Assembly: GCF_900185715.1 (NCBI RefSeq)
Contig: NZ_FYAS01000055.1
Span: 62,001 to 126,000, forward strand
DNA: 64,000 nt
Direction of reading: 5' to 3'
Source of the DNA: Allobosea sp. CS1GBMeth4
GTDB lineage: Bacteria > Pseudomonadota > Alphaproteobacteria > Rhizobiales > Beijerinckiaceae
This document shows positions 1 through 8,502 of this stretch, piece after piece (within the stretch, counting starts at the first letter, position 1; each line of letters starts with the position of its first letter). Made by a program: the position numbers and the translations under genes. The notes below the pieces were generated by a model, which had not been told where the DNA came from, ran no database searches, and saw only the letters and a list, made by a program, of their open reading frames with translations.

Positions 1-701
1 CGTTGAAGGATGCGCGCGTGCGCAAGGCGATGTCGCTCGCCATCGACCGCGAGGCGATCGTCAAGCGGATCATGGACGGTGCCGCCGAGCCGGCCTACCA
101 GTACCTGCCGACCGGCATGTTCGGCACGCTGCCGAACCCGCCCAAGCTCGCCTACGACCCGGCGGCGGCGAAGAAGCTGCTGGCCGAGGCCGGCTATCCC
201 GACGGCTTCCAGCTGACCCTCTCGGCGACGAACGATCGCTATATCAACGACAGCCAGATCACCCAGGCGGTCGCGCAGTATCTGACCCAGATCGGCATCA
301 AGGCCGAGGTCGACGCCATGACGCGGGCGATCTACTTCCCGCGCCGCGCCAAGAAGGAGTTCAGCGTCGCGCTCGGCGGCTGGGGTTCGGCGACCGGCGA
401 GGCCGCCTCCTTCCTGCGGCAATGGCCGCCGACCCCGAACGAGACCAAGACGCTCGGCGGCTCGAACTATGGCGGCTACAAGAACGAGGAATTCGACAAG
501 GTGATCCGTGCCGCCGTCACGACGCTCGACGACAAGAAGCGCGCCGAGTTGCTGCAGCAGGCGATGACGCTCGTCCTCGCCGACGGCGCCTTCATTCCGC
601 TGCACTTCGAGAGCGGCATCTGGGCCTTCAAGTCGGAGCTTTCGGTCGCGGGCCGCGCCGACCAATACATGCTCGCCATGTCGGTGAAGCCGGCGAAGTA
701 A
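1..701 (+). CDS. Peptide ABC transporter substrate-binding protein, C-terminal part
   Basis: This is the last 232 or so codons of a periplasmic solute-binding protein of the SBP_bac_5 (DppA/OppA) family. The 5' end lies outside the window. The visible part has the typical family flow: VRKAMSLAIDREAIV near the start, a YDPAAAKKLLAEAGYPDG segment, then a C-terminal lobe ending in a short basic tail. It is followed after 30 bases by two permeases and two ATPases in the order expected of a dpp/opp operon, so it should capture the ligand for that transporter. The substrate (dipeptide, oligopeptide or another ligand of this family) cannot be read from this fragment. Confidence 0.93.
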   Translation, partial: LKDARVRKAMSLAIDREAIVKRIMDGAAEPAYQYLPTGMFGTLPNPPKLAYDPAAAKKLLAEAGYPDGFQLTLSATNDRYINDSQITQAVAQYLTQIGIKAEVDAMTRAIYFPRRAKKEFSVALGGWGSATGEAASFLRQWPPTPNETKTLGGSNYGGYKNEEFDKVIRAAVTTLDDKKRAELLQQAMTLVLADGAFIPLHFESGIWAFKSELSVAGRADQYMLAMSVKPAK

Positions 702-731
702 GCCGGCGATCATCTCACCGAGGTTCGGCGC

Positions 732-1709
732 ATGACCGCCTATGTCCTGCAGCGGCTGATCCAGAGCGTCTTCGTGCTGCTCGCGGTCTCGGTCGTGGTC
801 TTCTTCGCCGTCTACGGCATCGGCGACCCGATCGAGCTCCTCGTCTCGCCGCAGGTGAGCGAGGCCGAGCGCCAGGCGCTGATCCGGCGGCTCGGGCTCG
901 ACCTGCCGGTCTGGCAGCAATACCTGACCTTCATGGCCAATGCGCTGAAGGGCGATCTCGGCCGCTCCTTCGTGCATGGCGTGCCGGCGGTGCAGTTGAT
1001 CCTGGCGCGCCTGCCCGCGACCTTCGAGCTCGTGCTGCTGGCGATGACGCTGGCGCTCGCCGCCGGCATCCCGCTCGGGCTGATGGCGGGGCTCGATCCC
1101 GACAGCCGGCGCGCCCGCATCGTCATGGCCGGCACCGTGCTCGGCTTTTCGCTGCCGAGCTTCTGGAAGGGCATGATGCTGATCCTGCTCTTCGCCGTGC
1201 TGCTCGGCTGGCTGCCGACCGCGGGGCGCGGCGAGACGGTTTCGGTGCTCGGCATCCAGACCAGCCTGCTGACCTTCGACGGGCTGCAGCACATCGCCCT
1301 GCCCGCCCTCAACCTCGCCATCCCCAATCTCGCGCTGATCGTGCGCCTCGTCGCCGCCGGCACCACCGAGACCATGACGCAGGACTATGTGAAATACGCC
1401 CGCGCCAAGGGGGTGCGGCCCCGCCGCGTCGTCAACCGGCATGTGCTGCGCAACATCCTGATCCCGGTCGTCACCGTGGTCGGCGTCGAATTCGGCAGCC
1501 TCGTCGCCTTCTCGACCATCACCGAGACCGTCTTCGCCTGGCCCGGCATGGGCAAGCTGCTGATCGACTCGGTCTACCAGCTCGACCGCCCGGTGGTCGT
1601 CGCCTACGTCCTGCTGGCGACGCTGCTCTTCGTCGGCGTCAATTTCCTGGTGGACGTGCTCTATGCCGCGCTCGACCCGCGGGTGAAGCTCGCCGGAGAG
1701 AAGGCATGA
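732..1709 (+). CDS. ABC transporter permease, DppB/OppB type
   Basis: A 325-aa inner-membrane permease, normal length for DppB. A first membrane helix lies at about residues 10-32 and several more lie between 95 and 315. The ATPase-contact (EAA) loop is seen as DYVKYARAKGVRPRRVV in the cytoplasmic segment near residue 220. The gene sits directly after the binding protein, and its stop overlaps the next start as ATGA, which implies translational coupling with the second permease. It should form the heterodimeric channel of a peptide-type importer. Confidence 0.95.
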   Translation: MTAYVLQRLIQSVFVLLAVSVVVFFAVYGIGDPIELLVSPQVSEAERQALIRRLGLDLPVWQQYLTFMANALKGDLGRSFVHGVPAVQLILARLPATFELVLLAMTLALAAGIPLGLMAGLDPDSRRARIVMAGTVLGFSLPSFWKGMMLILLFAVLLGWLPTAGRGETVSVLGIQTSLLTFDGLQHIALPALNLAIPNLALIVRLVAAGTTETMTQDYVKYARAKGVRPRRVVNRHVLRNILIPVVTVVGVEFGSLVAFSTITETVFAWPGMGKLLIDSVYQLDRPVVVAYVLLATLLFVGVNFLVDVLYAALDPRVKLAGEKA

Positions 1710-2614
1710 GCCTCGACGCCTCCCGCCTCGCCGGTCCCGCCGAGGCCGACACGCCCCTGCGCGAGAAGGTGCTGCGCCGCCTGCGCAACCGCCCGACGAC
1801 GCGCGGCGCCGCGATCCTGCTCGGCATCATGGTGCTGCTCGCGCTGCTCGCCCCGGTGATCGCGCCGCAGAACCCGCATGATCTCGGCGCGCTCAGCGTG
1901 ATGGACAACCGGCTGGCGCCGGGCGAGCGCGGCATGAGCGGCTTCACCTACTGGCTCGGCAGCGACGCGCAGGGGCGCGACATGCTGAGCGCCATCCTCT
2001 ACGGGCTGCGCACCAGCCTGCTCGTCGGGCTCGCCTCGACGCTCGGCGCGCTCGCCATCGGCATCATGGCCGGGCTCGCGGCGGCGCAGTTCGGCGGCGC
2101 GGTCGACGCGGTGCTGATGCGGATCGTCGACTTCATGCTCGGCTTCCCCTCGATCCTGGTGGCGCTGGTGCTGCTCGCCTCGATCGGGCGCGGCGTCGAC
2201 AAGGTCATCCTCGCCATCGTGCTGGTGCAATGGGCCCAGTACGCCCGCCTGATGCGGGCCGCGGCCCTGGTCGAGCGGCGCAAGGAGTATATCGAGGCGG
2301 CGGTGAATTTCGGCCTGCCGACCCGGCACATCATGCTGGCGCATCTCTTGCCGAACTCGGTCGGCGCCGTGCTCGTCGTTGCCACGATCAGCATCGCCTC
2401 GGCGATCACGCTGGAGGCGACGCTCTCCTTCCTCGGCGTCGGCGTGCCGGTGACGCAGCCCTCGCTCGGCCTGCTCATCGCCAACGGCTTCGAGTTCCTG
2501 CTCTCGGGCGAATACTGGATCGCCGTCTTCCCCGGCATCGCGCTGGTGCTCCTGATCATGTCGCTCAATCTCGTCGGCGACCGCCTGCGCCGCAGCTTCA
2601 ACGTGCGCGCATGA
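1706..2614 (+). CDS. ABC transporter permease, DppC/OppC type
   Basis: A 302-aa second permease. The open frame runs far upstream, but the ATG at 1706 is chosen because it overlaps the previous stop (ATGA) and gives the usual DppC N-terminus: a short cytoplasmic leader, then one membrane helix at about residues 33-53. The contact loop reads EYIEAAVNFGLPTRHIM near residue 195, and the protein ends RRSFNVRA, a common DppC ending. Its stop again overlaps the start of the next gene. Confidence 0.95.
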   Translation: MSLDASRLAGPAEADTPLREKVLRRLRNRPTTRGAAILLGIMVLLALLAPVIAPQNPHDLGALSVMDNRLAPGERGMSGFTYWLGSDAQGRDMLSAILYGLRTSLLVGLASTLGALAIGIMAGLAAAQFGGAVDAVLMRIVDFMLGFPSILVALVLLASIGRGVDKVILAIVLVQWAQYARLMRAAALVERRKEYIEAAVNFGLPTRHIMLAHLLPNSVGAVLVVATISIASAITLEATLSFLGVGVPVTQPSLGLLIANGFEFLLSGEYWIAVFPGIALVLLIMSLNLVGDRLRRSFNVRA

Positions 2615-3594
2615 GCGAGGCTCCCCTTCTTTCCGTGCGCGGCCTCAGGACCGTGTTCCATGCGCAGGACGGCGCCTGGCCGGCGGTCGACGGCGTCGAT
2701 TTCGGCGTCGCCAAGGGCGAGGTGCTCGGCCTCGTCGGCGAGTCCGGCTCAGGCAAATCGGTGACCGGGTTCTCGCTGGTGCAGCTCGTCGACCCGCCGG
2801 GCGAGGTCGTCGCCGGCGAGGTGCTGTTCGGCGGCGAAGACCTGCGCGCCGCCTCGCAGGAGCGCCTGCGCCAGTTGCGGGGCGACCGGATCGCGATGAT
2901 CTTCCAGGACCCGCTGATGACGCTGAACCCGGTGCTCAGCATCGGCGAGCAGATGAGCGAGGCGATCCTCGAGCATCGTCCCTGCAGCCGGCAGGAGGCT
3001 CTCGACAAGGCGGCCAAGGCGCTGGCCCGCGTCGGCATCTCCTCGCCGGAGGCCCGCCTCAAGCAATACCCGCACGAATTCTCCGGCGGCATGCGCCAGC
3101 GCGTCGCGATCGCGACAGCGCTCCTGAACGATCCCGACCTGATCATCGCGGACGAGCCGACCACGGCGCTCGACGTCACCATCCAGGCGCAGATCCTCTA
3201 CGAGATGCAGAAGCTCGCGCGCGAGAGCGGCGCCGCGGTGATCTGGATCACGCACGACCTCGCCGTGGTCGCCGAGCTCGCCGACCGGGTGGCGGTGATG
3301 TATGCCGGCCGCATCGTCGAGATCGGCGATGTCGAGACCGTGCTCGACCGGCCGCGCCATCCCTATACGCTCGGCCTGCTCAGCTCCTCGGCGGCCATGG
3401 TCGAGCCGGGCGAGCGCCTGCATCAGATCGACGGCATCGCGCCGCGCATCGACTCGCGCCCCTCCGGCTGCCCGTTCCGGCCGCGCTGCGAGCGGGCGCT
3501 GCCGGTCTGCGCCGAGAGCGACCCGCAGCCCCAGGCCCATGACCGCCGCACGCTGCGCTGCCACAACCCCGTGCCCGATCAGGTGGCCGCATGA
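2611..3594 (+). CDS. ABC transporter ATP-binding protein, DppD/OppD type
   Basis: A 327-aa ATPase. Walker A is GESGSGKS at residues 43-50, the signature reads FSGGMRQRVAIATAL, and Walker B reads LIIADEPTTALD. After the ATPase domain comes the oligopeptide/dipeptide C-terminal domain with its iron-sulfur-type cysteine motif (SGCPFRPRCERALPVC). The start at 2611 overlaps the preceding stop, and the stop overlaps the next start. It energises the importer together with the following gene. Confidence 0.95.
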   Translation: MSEAPLLSVRGLRTVFHAQDGAWPAVDGVDFGVAKGEVLGLVGESGSGKSVTGFSLVQLVDPPGEVVAGEVLFGGEDLRAASQERLRQLRGDRIAMIFQDPLMTLNPVLSIGEQMSEAILEHRPCSRQEALDKAAKALARVGISSPEARLKQYPHEFSGGMRQRVAIATALLNDPDLIIADEPTTALDVTIQAQILYEMQKLARESGAAVIWITHDLAVVAELADRVAVMYAGRIVEIGDVETVLDRPRHPYTLGLLSSSAAMVEPGERLHQIDGIAPRIDSRPSGCPFRPRCERALPVCAESDPQPQAHDRRTLRCHNPVPDQVAA

Positions 3595-4598
3595 GCGAGA
3601 CCCTGTTCGAGCTGCGCGGCATCCGCAAATATTTCCGCGGCAAGGCCAATCTGGCCGAGCGCCTCCTGAGCGCGATCGGCCGGCATCCGCCGCCGGCGAC
3701 CCTGAAGGCGGTCGACGGCGTCGATCTCAGCGTCCGGAAGGGCGAGGTGCTCGGCCTCGTCGGCGAATCCGGCTGCGGGAAGTCGACGCTGGCGCGGATC
3801 GCCACCGGCATCCTGCCGCCGACCGAGGGCGAGGTGTTCTACAAGGGCCGCGCGGCGGCGGCGCTGAAGGGCAAGGACCGGCTCGATTATCTGCTGAAGG
3901 TGCAGATGATCTTCCAGGACCCTTACGCCTCGCTCGACCCGCGCATGCGGGTCGCGCGTATCGTCGGCGAGGCGCTCTCTGTCCACAAGCTCGTGCCGAA
4001 GGCGGTGATCGACGGCACCGTCGATCGCGCGCTCGCCGAGGTCGGGCTCGATCTCGCCTATCGCGAGCGCTACCCGCACCAGTTCTCCGGCGGCCAGCGC
4101 CAGCGCATCGGCATCGCGCGCGCGCTCGCGGTGAAGCCCGAGTTCCTCGTCTGCGACGAGCCGGTCTCGGCGCTCGACGTCTCGATCCAGGCGCAGGTGA
4201 TCAACCTGTTCATGGACGTGCGCGAGCGGCACGGGCTGACCTATCTCTTCGTCAGCCACGATCTCGGCCTGGTCCGCCACATCAGCGACCGCGTCGCCAT
4301 CATGTATCTCGGCCGCATCGTCGAGATCGGCAGCGCGGCGGCGATCTTCGCCGAGCCGGCGCATCCCTACAGCGCCGCCCTGATCAAGGCGATTCCCTCG
4401 GCGGCGCGGCGCAGGAGCAGCTTCCAGCCGCTCAAGGGGGAACTGCCCTCGCCGCTGTCGCCGCCGCCCGGCTGCCCCTTCCACCCGCGCTGCGAGCACG
4501 CCATGGCTGTCTGCCGCGAGGTCCGCCCGGACCTTCGGGAGATCGCGCCCGGCCGCAGCGCCGCCTGCCACCTGCACACGACAGACAAAGCCGCATGA
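3591..4598 (+). CDS. ABC transporter ATP-binding protein, DppF/OppF type
   Basis: A 335-aa ATPase, the second of the pair. Walker A is GESGCGKS near residue 60, the signature is FSGGQRQRIGIARAL, and Walker B is FLVCDEPVSALD. The C-terminal oligopeptide domain carries PGCPFHPRCEHAMAVC. An ATGA overlap joins it both to the upstream ATPase and to the hydrolase downstream, so all of 732-5467 is likely one translationally coupled transcript. Confidence 0.95.
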   Translation: MSETLFELRGIRKYFRGKANLAERLLSAIGRHPPPATLKAVDGVDLSVRKGEVLGLVGESGCGKSTLARIATGILPPTEGEVFYKGRAAAALKGKDRLDYLLKVQMIFQDPYASLDPRMRVARIVGEALSVHKLVPKAVIDGTVDRALAEVGLDLAYRERYPHQFSGGQRQRIGIARALAVKPEFLVCDEPVSALDVSIQAQVINLFMDVRERHGLTYLFVSHDLGLVRHISDRVAIMYLGRIVEIGSAAAIFAEPAHPYSAALIKAIPSAARRRSSFQPLKGELPSPLSPPPGCPFHPRCEHAMAVCREVRPDLREIAPGRSAACHLHTTDKAA

Positions 4599-5467
4599 CC
4601 ACGCTCGCTCTCGACCCGCCGCAAGGCCGCAGCACCCTGCCCTTCCTCGACGCACGCCATCCCCAGCGCCCGCTGGAGGTGAATGTCTACCGGCCCGCGC
4701 GGCATCGACCGGATGACGAGGTCGTCTTCGTCCAGCACGGCATGCTGCGCAATGGCGACGACTACCGCGACTTCTGGATCGAGGCCGCCGAGAGGCACAA
4801 TCTGCTGATCGTCGCGCCGACCTTCGGCAACGCACATTTCCCGCAGGCCGAGGGCTACAATAACGGCCTCGTCGTCGGTGAGGACGGCGCCATCGCCGCT
4901 TCCGACGACTGGCTCTATGCCGTGCCCACCCGCGTGCTGGCGGCGCTGCGCGAAGCCGGCGTCACCAGGCGCGAGACGGTCAAGCTGTTCGGCCATTCCG
5001 CCGGCGGCCAGTTCGTCCACCGCCTGCTGGCGACACAGAGCGAGACGCCGTTCGAGGCCGCCTTCGCCGCCAATTCCGGCTGGTACACGCTGCCGACGCT
5101 GGAGCGGCGCTTCCCGGAGGGGCTCGGCGGGCTGGGCTTAAGCGAGGCCGAGCTGGCGCGCTGGCTCGCCTGGCCGATGGTGATCTTCGCCGGCGACCGG
5201 GACATCGTCACGGATGACCCCAACCTGCCGGCGCAGCCCGAAGCGCTGGCGCAGGGGCCGATGCGCTATGCCCGCGCCCGGTTCATGCTCGACTTCGCCA
5301 AAGCCGAGGCGGCGCGGCGCGGCCTGCCCTGCAACTGGACGCTGATCACCGTGCCCGGCATCGGCCATGACGGGGCGGCGATGTCGCGCGCCGCCGCTTC
5401 CTGGTGGTTCGAGGGTCGCATGCCCTCGGTCGAGGAGCTGAGACCGGAGGCGAGCGCAGTCGCCTGA
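4595..5467 (+). CDS. Alpha/beta hydrolase coupled to the peptide transporter
   Basis: A 290-aa alpha/beta-hydrolase with a PHB-depolymerase/esterase look. The oxyanion HG is at residues 48-49, the nucleophile elbow GHSAGG is at 133-138 with Ser135, an acid candidate lies in FAGDRDIV near 200, and His lies in GIGHDGAAM near 262. No signal peptide is visible, so it is probably cytoplasmic. The start overlaps the stop of the last ATPase gene (ATGA), which suggests it acts on the imported compound, for example by cleaving an ester or amide. The substrate is unknown. Confidence 0.85.
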   Translation: MTTLALDPPQGRSTLPFLDARHPQRPLEVNVYRPARHRPDDEVVFVQHGMLRNGDDYRDFWIEAAERHNLLIVAPTFGNAHFPQAEGYNNGLVVGEDGAIAASDDWLYAVPTRVLAALREAGVTRRETVKLFGHSAGGQFVHRLLATQSETPFEAAFAANSGWYTLPTLERRFPEGLGGLGLSEAELARWLAWPMVIFAGDRDIVTDDPNLPAQPEALAQGPMRYARARFMLDFAKAEAARRGLPCNWTLITVPGIGHDGAAMSRAAASWWFEGRMPSVEELRPEASAVA

Positions 5468-5539
5468 GCCGACGCGCTCAAGGAGCGACCCCAGGCGGCG
5501 GCCCCGCCGCGGGCATGACCGCGCCGGAGGGCGCGGGGT

Positions 5540-5794
5540 CTATCGCCCCGAGCCGTTGCTGCAATTCATGAACGCCATGTGCGCGGCCGAGCCGACCTTG
5601 GCCGACCGCCAGGCCTTCCGGCCGGGACGGGCGGGGTCATCGATGACCCGCCCGCCATTGCTGAGCGCGCAGGTGCAGGAGCGCTGGTCCCTCATGCCAC
5701 GGCATTCCGGATGACCCCCGCCTTGCGCCGAGACCGGCCCCGATGACGCAAGCGCGATCAGCGCGGCACCGCGGAGCAGAAGAGTCAAACGCAA
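5540..5794 (-). CDS. Small secreted Cys-containing protein, unknown
   Basis: An 84-aa protein with a clear Sec signal peptide (a short basic start, a leucine/alanine core, and cleavage likely after GPVSA). The mature part is about 60 residues and has four cysteines (PECRGM, SCTC, MNCSN), so disulfides in the periplasm are possible. It is convergent with the hydrolase gene. I do not recognise the family. Confidence 0.6.
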   Translation of the reverse strand: MRLTLLLRGAALIALASSGPVSAQGGGHPECRGMRDQRSCTCALSNGGRVIDDPARPGRKAWRSAKVGSAAHMAFMNCSNGSGR

Positions 5795-5901
5795 ATCAAA
5801 TCCCCCGGCCGCAGCCCAAGGTTGATGGCCTGGGGCCGTGCGTCCACGGCTTTCGAGAGCCGCGCCTGCGAATGCGCGGCCTCGCGTGTCCGTGCGGCCG
5901 C

Positions 5902-6831
5902 TCAGAGCTCGGCGCGCGGATCGTGCTTCGCCAGGCGGCCGAGCAGGTAATCGACCTCGGCCCTGGCGGCAGCAGTGAGGCCGGGGCCCGGCTTGCGCTG
6001 CGCGTCGCTCGCCAGGATGCCGCGCCGCATCATCACATATTTGCGCACGGCGAGGCCGACGCCCTGCTGCTGCTCGTAGCGCAGCAGCGGCAGATGCGCG
6101 TCGAAGATGTCATGCGCATCGTCGCGGCGGCCGGCCTTGCTCGCCTTGACCACGTCGATCAGCAATTCGGGGAAGGCGTAGCCGGTGTTGGCCCCGTCGG
6201 CGCCACGCTCCATCTCGAAATCGAGGAAGAGGCCGCCATTGCCGGTGAGGATGGCGACCCGCCGCAGCGATCCCTCGGCCTCGAACCTGCGCAGCGTCGC
6301 GATCTTCTCGAGTCCCGGCCAGTCCTCGTGCTTCAGCATCACGCAGGACGGATTGTCCGTGATGATCTTGCGGATCACCGCCGGCGTCATCACCACCGAG
6401 AGCGTCAGCGGATAATCCTGGATGACGAAGGGGATGTCGCTGCCGATCGCCTCGACCGCCTGGGCGTAATAGCCGGTGATCTGGTCGTCGGTGCGCAGAT
6501 TCGTCGGCGGCGCGATCATCACGCCGCCGGCGCCGAGATCCATCACCTGGCGCGCCAGCGAGCGCATCGCCGCGAAGCCGGGGGCGGAGACGCCGACGAT
6601 GATCGGTTTGCCCCCCATCTTCGCCACCGCGCGCTTGACCAGCTCGACCGACTCCTCCGGCTCGAGCTTGGGCGCCTCGCCCATGATGCCGAGCACGGTG
6701 ACGCCGTCGGAGCCGATGCCGGCGTAGAAATCGAAGAGCCGGTCGGCCGAGGTCCAGTCGACCGTGCCGTCGGGATTGAACGGGGTCGGGGCGATCGGGA
6801 AGACGCCGGAGGCTTCGGTGGTCAGGCGCAT
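5902..6831 (-). CDS. Dihydrodipicolinate synthase (DapA)/N-acetylneuraminate lyase family protein
   Basis: A 309-aa TIM-barrel class I aldolase. The catalytic tyrosine is in the VIQDYP stretch and the Schiff-base lysine in VMLKHEDW. The loop that reads GTTGE in true DapA reads GIMGE here, which argues for a catabolic lyase acting on a 2-keto acid rather than for lysine synthesis. It lies upstream of a fumarylacetoacetate hydrolase-type gene on the same strand, an association seen in sugar-acid or aromatic catabolic sets. The substrate is not determinable here. Confidence 0.88.
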   Translation of the reverse strand: MRLTTEASGVFPIAPTPFNPDGTVDWTSADRLFDFYAGIGSDGVTVLGIMGEAPKLEPEESVELVKRAVAKMGGKPIIVGVSAPGFAAMRSLARQVMDLGAGGVMIAPPTNLRTDDQITGYYAQAVEAIGSDIPFVIQDYPLTLSVVMTPAVIRKIITDNPSCVMLKHEDWPGLEKIATLRRFEAEGSLRRVAILTGNGGLFLDFEMERGADGANTGYAFPELLIDVVKASKAGRRDDAHDIFDAHLPLLRYEQQQGVGLAVRKYVMMRRGILASDAQRKPGPGLTAAARAEVDYLLGRLAKHDPRAEL

Positions 6832-6891
6832 GGGTTGGTCCTAGCTGTTCATGACATTGACGCGGCGGGCGGGCGGCGAGTGGGGCCGCCC

Positions 6892-7578
6892 TCAGACGAT
6901 CCGCGTCCGAACGGTGCCGACGCCGGCGATCACGCCTTCGAGCAGATCGCCCCTGACCACGGCGGCGACGCCTTCGGGCGTGCCGGTCATGATCAGGTCG
7001 CCCGGCGCCAGCGCGACGAAGCGCGAGAGGTAGGAGACCGTCTCCGGCACGTTCCAGATCATCTTGGCGAGATCGGAGCTCTGGCGGACCGCGCCGTTGA
7101 CCTTGAGCTCGATCAGTCCCTTGTCGGGATGGCCGGCCGTGGCCGCCGGGACGAGCTCGCCGATCGGCGCCGAGGCGTCGAAGCCCTTGCCCATGTCCCA
7201 GGGCTTGCCCGCCTTCTTGGCCGCGGCCTGCAGGTCGCGCCGGGTCATGTCGAGCCCGGCGGCATAGCCGAAGACATGGGAGAGCGCGTCGGCTTCGGTG
7301 ATGTCCTTGCCGCCCTTCCCGATCGCCACGACGAGCTCCATCTCATGGTGCAAATCGGCGGTCTTGGGTGGATAGGGCATGTCGGCGCCGCCGGTCAGCA
7401 CGGCGTCGGACGGCTTGGTGAAGAAGAACGGCTCCTCGCGATCGGGATCGCCGCCCATCTCGCGGGTGTGCTCGGCGTAATTGCGGCCGACGCAGAAGAT
7501 CCGACGCACCGGGAACAGGCCACCGCCGGCCACCGGGATGGCGGCGATCTTCGGCGGATCGATGACATAGCTGGACAT
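6892..7578 (-). CDS. Fumarylacetoacetate hydrolase family protein
   Basis: A 228-aa FAH-domain hydrolase of the single-domain (fumarylpyruvate hydrolase/YcgM) size. It carries the family run RRIFCVGRNYAEHTREMG, a metal-binding region with HHEMELVVAIG, and the C-terminal GDLIMTGTPEGV. The frame is open further upstream, but ATG at 7578 (MSSYVIDPP) gives the normal length. It should hydrolyse or decarboxylate a diketo acid. It probably belongs with the DapA-family gene just downstream on the same strand. Confidence 0.88.
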   Translation of the reverse strand: MSSYVIDPPKIAAIPVAGGGLFPVRRIFCVGRNYAEHTREMGGDPDREEPFFFTKPSDAVLTGGADMPYPPKTADLHHEMELVVAIGKGGKDITEADALSHVFGYAAGLDMTRRDLQAAAKKAGKPWDMGKGFDASAPIGELVPAATAGHPDKGLIELKVNGAVRQSSDLAKMIWNVPETVSYLSRFVALAPGDLIMTGTPEGVAAVVRGDLLEGVIAGVGTVRTRIV

Positions 7579-7704
7579 GGCGGCGCCCCGTTCGAGAAAT
7601 GCGGGAGCGTTCATGCGGGAGCGCGCCCGCTTCGGCAAGGGTCTTGCGCCGCTCAGCCGAGCTGCGTTGCGCTCATCCGCGGCGACCGGATGGAAGCGCG
7701 AAAA

Positions 7705-7848
7705 CCCCTCCCCCTTGCGGGGAGGGGCAGGGGTGGGGGCGCAAAGTCGGAACGAAGTCGCCGGGAAGATGGTTGGCTCGCTCCTACAAGCAGCCTTGCA
7801 CCCGGTCGTTCGCCCCCCATCCCATGCCCTTCCCCACAGGGGGAAGGG
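7705..7848. repeat. Paired palindromic intergenic repeat (REP-like)
   Basis: The 303-bp gap between the hydrolase and the Lrp gene contains two strong hairpins. CCCCTCCCC pairs with GGGGAGGGG at 7705-7727, and CCCTTCCCC pairs with GGGGAAGGG at 7827-7848. They look like a mosaic REP/BIME element. No ORF is convincing between them. Confidence 0.6.
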
Positions 7849-7881
7849 AGGAGTCGAGGCGACCAGCGCTTTACAAAGGAA

Positions 7882-8364
7882 TTACGGCGCCTTCGGCAGG
7901 TCCGGCACCTTGTAGGCCGTCGTCGCCTTGATCCGCTCCATGGCGAAGCGCGAGGTGACGTTCTTGAGCGGGATCGTCTCGATCAGCTTCTTGTAGAAGG
8001 TGTCGTAGGCGGCCATGTCGGCGACGACGACGCGCAGCATGTAGTCGACATCGCCCGCCATCCGGTAGAACTCGATCACCTCCGGCATCGCCGCGACGCT
8101 CTGCGCGAACTTCTCCAGCCAGGGGCCGGAATGGTCGGCCGTCTCGATCTGGACGAAGACGGTGAGCCCCAACCCGATCTTCTCAGGCGCGACCAGCGCG
8201 ACGCGCTTGAGGATGACGCCGGCCTGCTCGAGCTTCTGGATGCGCTTCCAGCACGGGGTCTGCGACAGCCCGACCCGATCGGCGAGCTCCGCGATCGAGA
8301 TATTGGCGTCAGCCTGCAGCACGGTCAGAATCTTGCGGTCGATGGCGTCCATCTCTCGATCCAT
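7882..8364 (-). CDS. Lrp/AsnC family transcriptional regulator
   Basis: A 160-aa regulator. The N-terminal winged HTH reads IDRKILTVLQADANISIAEL followed by VGLSQTPCWKRI, and it is joined to an AsnC ligand-binding domain with the expected GDVDYMLRVVV core. The gene is divergent from the SsuA-like binding protein at 8503. The shared AT-rich spacer (8365-8502) is the obvious place for its operator. It may control the importer, itself, or both. Confidence 0.93.
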   Translation of the reverse strand: MDREMDAIDRKILTVLQADANISIAELADRVGLSQTPCWKRIQKLEQAGVILKRVALVAPEKIGLGLTVFVQIETADHSGPWLEKFAQSVAAMPEVIEFYRMAGDVDYMLRVVVADMAAYDTFYKKLIETIPLKNVTSRFAMERIKATTAYKVPDLPKAP

Positions 8365-8502
8365 GGCAACAGAGAAGAATTTTCGTATCTGACTACGTTA
8401 TATAGCCTATTTTTCTTTTTGACCTCGGCAACTTGTATTCACATAGAAAATCCTTTTATCAGCCGTCAATAGGATCACAAATTTCGCCGCCCGAGGATCA
8501 CG

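Noticed and set aside
422-1705. 730-aa fusion ending in the DppC permease
   Set aside because: The N-terminal 428 residues are an Arg/Ala-rich shadow of the binding protein and DppB genes; DppC starts at 1706.
5743-8472. 909-codon rightward frame across 5.7-8.5 kb
   Set aside because: It is the antisense of three well-supported leftward genes (DapA family, FAH family, Lrp) and shows only shadow composition.
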